Source of the DNA: Pseudoalteromonas aurantia
GTDB lineage: Bacteria > Pseudomonadota > Gammaproteobacteria > Enterobacterales > Alteromonadaceae
Length of the DNA: 64,000 nucleotides
Assembly: GCF_005886875.1 (NCBI RefSeq)
Contig: NZ_PNBY01000019.1
Coordinates: 1 to 64,000, forward strand
Direction: 5' to 3'
Part shown: piece after piece, positions 62,180 through 64,000 of the stretch
Position numbering within the stretch: the stretch's first letter is position 1
Layout: every line of letters begins with the position of its first letter
The notes under the pieces: generated by a model
What the model was told of the DNA's origin: nothing
The model's input: the letters and a program-made list of their open reading frames with translations, nothing else
Database searches by the model: none
Made by a program: the position numbers and the translations under genes

Positions 62180-64000
62180 ATGCACGAAGGTGTGATGAAG
62201 GCATGGCTAGAATCTTCGCATTTGTACGGCGGGAACGTAGCTTATGTAGAAGAGCTTTATGAAGCGTATCTAGATGATGCGACTTCAGTGCCAGAAGAAT
62301 GGCGAGAAGTGTTTGATCAACTGCCAAAAGTTGATGGTGTGGATGTTGATGTTAAACATTCAGAAGTAAGGGCCCAGTTTAAGGACCTCGCTAAAAACAA
62401 ACACAAAGAAGTAGTTGTTGCAGCAAGTGGCACATCTGATGCCAAGCAAGTTCGCGTGCTACAACTCATAAACGCATTTAGGTTTCGAGGGCATCAAAAC
62501 GCAAATCTTGACCCGCTTGGGTTATGGAAGCGAGAACGAGTTCGTGATTTAGAACTTGAGTATCATGACCTAACTGAGTCGGACCTAGAAAAAGAATATA
62601 ACATTGGCTCTTTTGCATCAGGCAAAGAGACAATGAAGTTGAAAGACTTATATTCGGCATTGAAGACCACATATTGTGGCTCTGTTGGTGCGGAATATAT
62701 GCATATCACTTCTACAGAAGAAAAACGTTGGTTACAACAACGTATTGAATCTACCTTCTCACAGCCTCAATTTAGCAAAGAAACAAAGCTACGCATTTTG
62801 AAAGGCCTAACAGCTGCTGATGGCTTAGAAAAATATCTTGGCGCTAAATTCCCTGGTGCAAAGCGTTTCTCTCTTGAGGGTGGTGATGCATTAGTACCTA
62901 TGCTTAAAGAGCTTATTCATCGCGCCGGTGAAAGCGGTCAAGAAGAAGCTGTTATTGGTATGGCTCACCGCGGCCGTTTAAATGTTTTAGTAAACGTACT
63001 AGGTAAAAACCCGCAAGAGTTATTTGACGAGTTTGCTGGTAAATACGGCGAGTTAGCTGGTTCTGGTGACGTTAAATACCATATGGGCTTCTCATCTGAC
63101 TTTGCAACGCAAGGTGGTGACGTACATATGGCCTTGGCGTTTAACCCATCTCACTTAGAGATTGTTAATCCAGTTGTTATGGGTTCTGTACGTGCACGTT
63201 TAGAGCGACTTGGTTGTAAAAATGGGTCAAAGGCACTGCCCATAACCATTCACGGTGATTCTGCAATCGCAGGACAGGGTGTAGTACAAGAAACGTTTAA
63301 TTTGTCTCAAACTCGTGCTTTTGGTGTGGGCGGGACAATCCGCATTGTTGTGAATAACCAAGTTGGTTTTACGACAAGTAAACAAGAAGATGTGCGTTCA
63401 ACAGATTACTGTACTGACATCGCTAAGATGGTTCAGGCGCCTATTTTCCACGTAAATTCAGACGATCCTGAAGCGGTTACATTCGTCACTCAACTGGCGT
63501 TAGATTTCCGTAATAAGTTCCACCGTGACGTTGTGATTGATCTTGTTTGTTATCGTCGTCATGGGCATAACGAAGCTGATGAGCCAAGTGCAACACAGCC
63601 ATTGATGTATAAAAAGATCAAAAAACATCCAGTGCCGCGTCAGTTATATGCAGACAAGTTAGTAAGTGAAGGTGTATTAAACGCTGAAGATGCTAAACAA
63701 CTTGCCAATGACTACCGAAATGGTTTAGATAATGGAGAGTGTGTTGTCGAAGAAATTCGTCCTGATACAAAACACTCATCTGACTGGTCAAATTTTGTAG
63801 GTCATGATTGGGATGTGGCTTATGACCCAACTGTTCCGGTTGAAAAACTAAAAGAGCTGAGTGCAAAAGTATCAGTTTATCCTGAAGATCATAAAGCACA
63901 GTCTCGCGTGAAAAAGATTTACGAAGATCGTAAATTGATGGCTGCGGGTGAAAAACCTTTAGACTGGGGCATGGCAGAAACGTTGGCCTACGCAACGCTT
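62180..64000 (+). CDS. sucA: 2-oxoglutarate dehydrogenase E1 component, 3' truncated
   Basis: 607 codons to the window edge, about two thirds of the usual ~935. The start ATG 62180 has AAGGG 8-9 bases before and begins MHEGVMKAWLESSHLYGGN. ThDP-enzyme blocks: RFRGHQNANLDPLGLW, GMAHRGRLNVLVNVLGK, HGDSAIAGQGVVQETFNL, VVNNQVGFTTS and CYRRHGHNEADEPS. It decarboxylates 2-oxoglutarate, the step before succinyl-CoA; sucB presumably follows outside. No frameshift is seen. Confidence 0.97.
   Translation, partial: MHEGVMKAWLESSHLYGGNVAYVEELYEAYLDDATSVPEEWREVFDQLPKVDGVDVDVKHSEVRAQFKDLAKNKHKEVVVAASGTSDAKQVRVLQLINAFRFRGHQNANLDPLGLWKRERVRDLELEYHDLTESDLEKEYNIGSFASGKETMKLKDLYSALKTTYCGSVGAEYMHITSTEEKRWLQQRIESTFSQPQFSKETKLRILKGLTAADGLEKYLGAKFPGAKRFSLEGGDALVPMLKELIHRAGESGQEEAVIGMAHRGRLNVLVNVLGKNPQELFDEFAGKYGELAGSGDVKYHMGFSSDFATQGGDVHMALAFNPSHLEIVNPVVMGSVRARLERLGCKNGSKALPITIHGDSAIAGQGVVQETFNLSQTRAFGVGGTIRIVVNNQVGFTTSKQEDVRSTDYCTDIAKMVQAPIFHVNSDDPEAVTFVTQLALDFRNKFHRDVVIDLVCYRRHGHNEADEPSATQPLMYKKIKKHPVPRQLYADKLVSEGVLNAEDAKQLANDYRNGLDNGECVVEEIRPDTKHSSDWSNFVGHDWDVAYDPTVPVEKLKELSAKVSVYPEDHKAQSRVKKIYEDRKLMAAGEKPLDWGMAETLAYATL

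Noticed and set aside
1..64000. Insertion sequences, prophage or integrative element
   Set aside because: No transposase, integrase, phage or conjugation gene and no flanking direct repeats; the tRNA genes show no duplicated 3' ends.

Overview
The window reads as chromosomal DNA of a marine gammaproteobacterium of the Alteromonadales, most likely Pseudoalteromonas. The reasons are the A+T-rich coding style, the gene orders msrC-proQ-prc, pyrD-zapC-rlmL, msbA-lpxK-ycaR-kdsB, csdA-csdE beside tcdA, and gltA divergent from sdhCDAB-sucA, and the presence of families common in that order (NAD-glutamate dehydrogenase of the 1600-residue type, DUF1302/DUF1329, DUF3466, DUF3080, DUF2835). The genus is inferred from gene content; no rRNA is present. 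I see no phage, insertion sequence or CRISPR array.

Layout. 1-5.8 kb is the accessory part, all on the minus strand. Read in transcription order it holds an ECF-like sigma factor, a transmembrane Ser/Thr kinase with three C-terminal S-layer-homology repeats, a secreted CHAP-type cysteine peptidase, a two-motif aspartyl protease lipoprotein with a PDZ-like tail, and the wreck of a beta-propeller gene. 6.0-12 kb has two tRNA-Val genes, a DUF3080 lipoprotein, a MATE exporter, riboflavin synthase, and small conserved genes including a fructosamine-kinase homologue without its catalytic aspartate. 12-16 kb has a zinc-binding HNH-like protein and two exported amidohydrolases, the second without the usual metal ligands. 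16-17.3 kb is the tusDCB-tusE sulfur relay, followed by yccA and four identical tRNA-Ser(UGA) genes. 19-27.3 kb is msrC, an unknown acidic protein, proQ, prc, nhaC, pepN and DUF2835.

27.5-34.5 kb is an envelope export operon (DUF1302 barrel, DUF1329 periplasmic protein, YCF48-type propeller, RND/MMPL pump). It has a promoter directly overlapped by a FadR-like palindrome. 34.6-47.4 kb holds gdhB, pyrD, zapC, rlmL, a glutaredoxin-like gene, uup and a DUF3466 protein with a GlyGly-CTERM-like tail. 47.4-55.4 kb holds DUF2062 divergent from comEC, then the LPS run msbA-lpxK-ycaR-kdsB, a pseudouridine synthase and tcdA. 55.4-64 kb holds csdE-csdA, gltA and the sdhCDAB-sucA respiratory/TCA operon, cut at the right edge inside sucA.

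How the genes work together. Most of the window is housekeeping: TCA cycle entry and succinate oxidation, LPS core assembly and export, tRNA thiolation and t6A cyclisation, pyrimidine and riboflavin synthesis. The best candidate for an undescribed system is the sigma-kinase pair at 2980-5738. A 4-base ATGA overlap couples a sigma-like regulator to a kinase whose periplasmic part looks built to read the cell wall, with a likely wall-acting CHAP enzyme next downstream. The second candidate is the possibly fatty-acid-controlled DUF1302/DUF1329/YCF48/RND operon.
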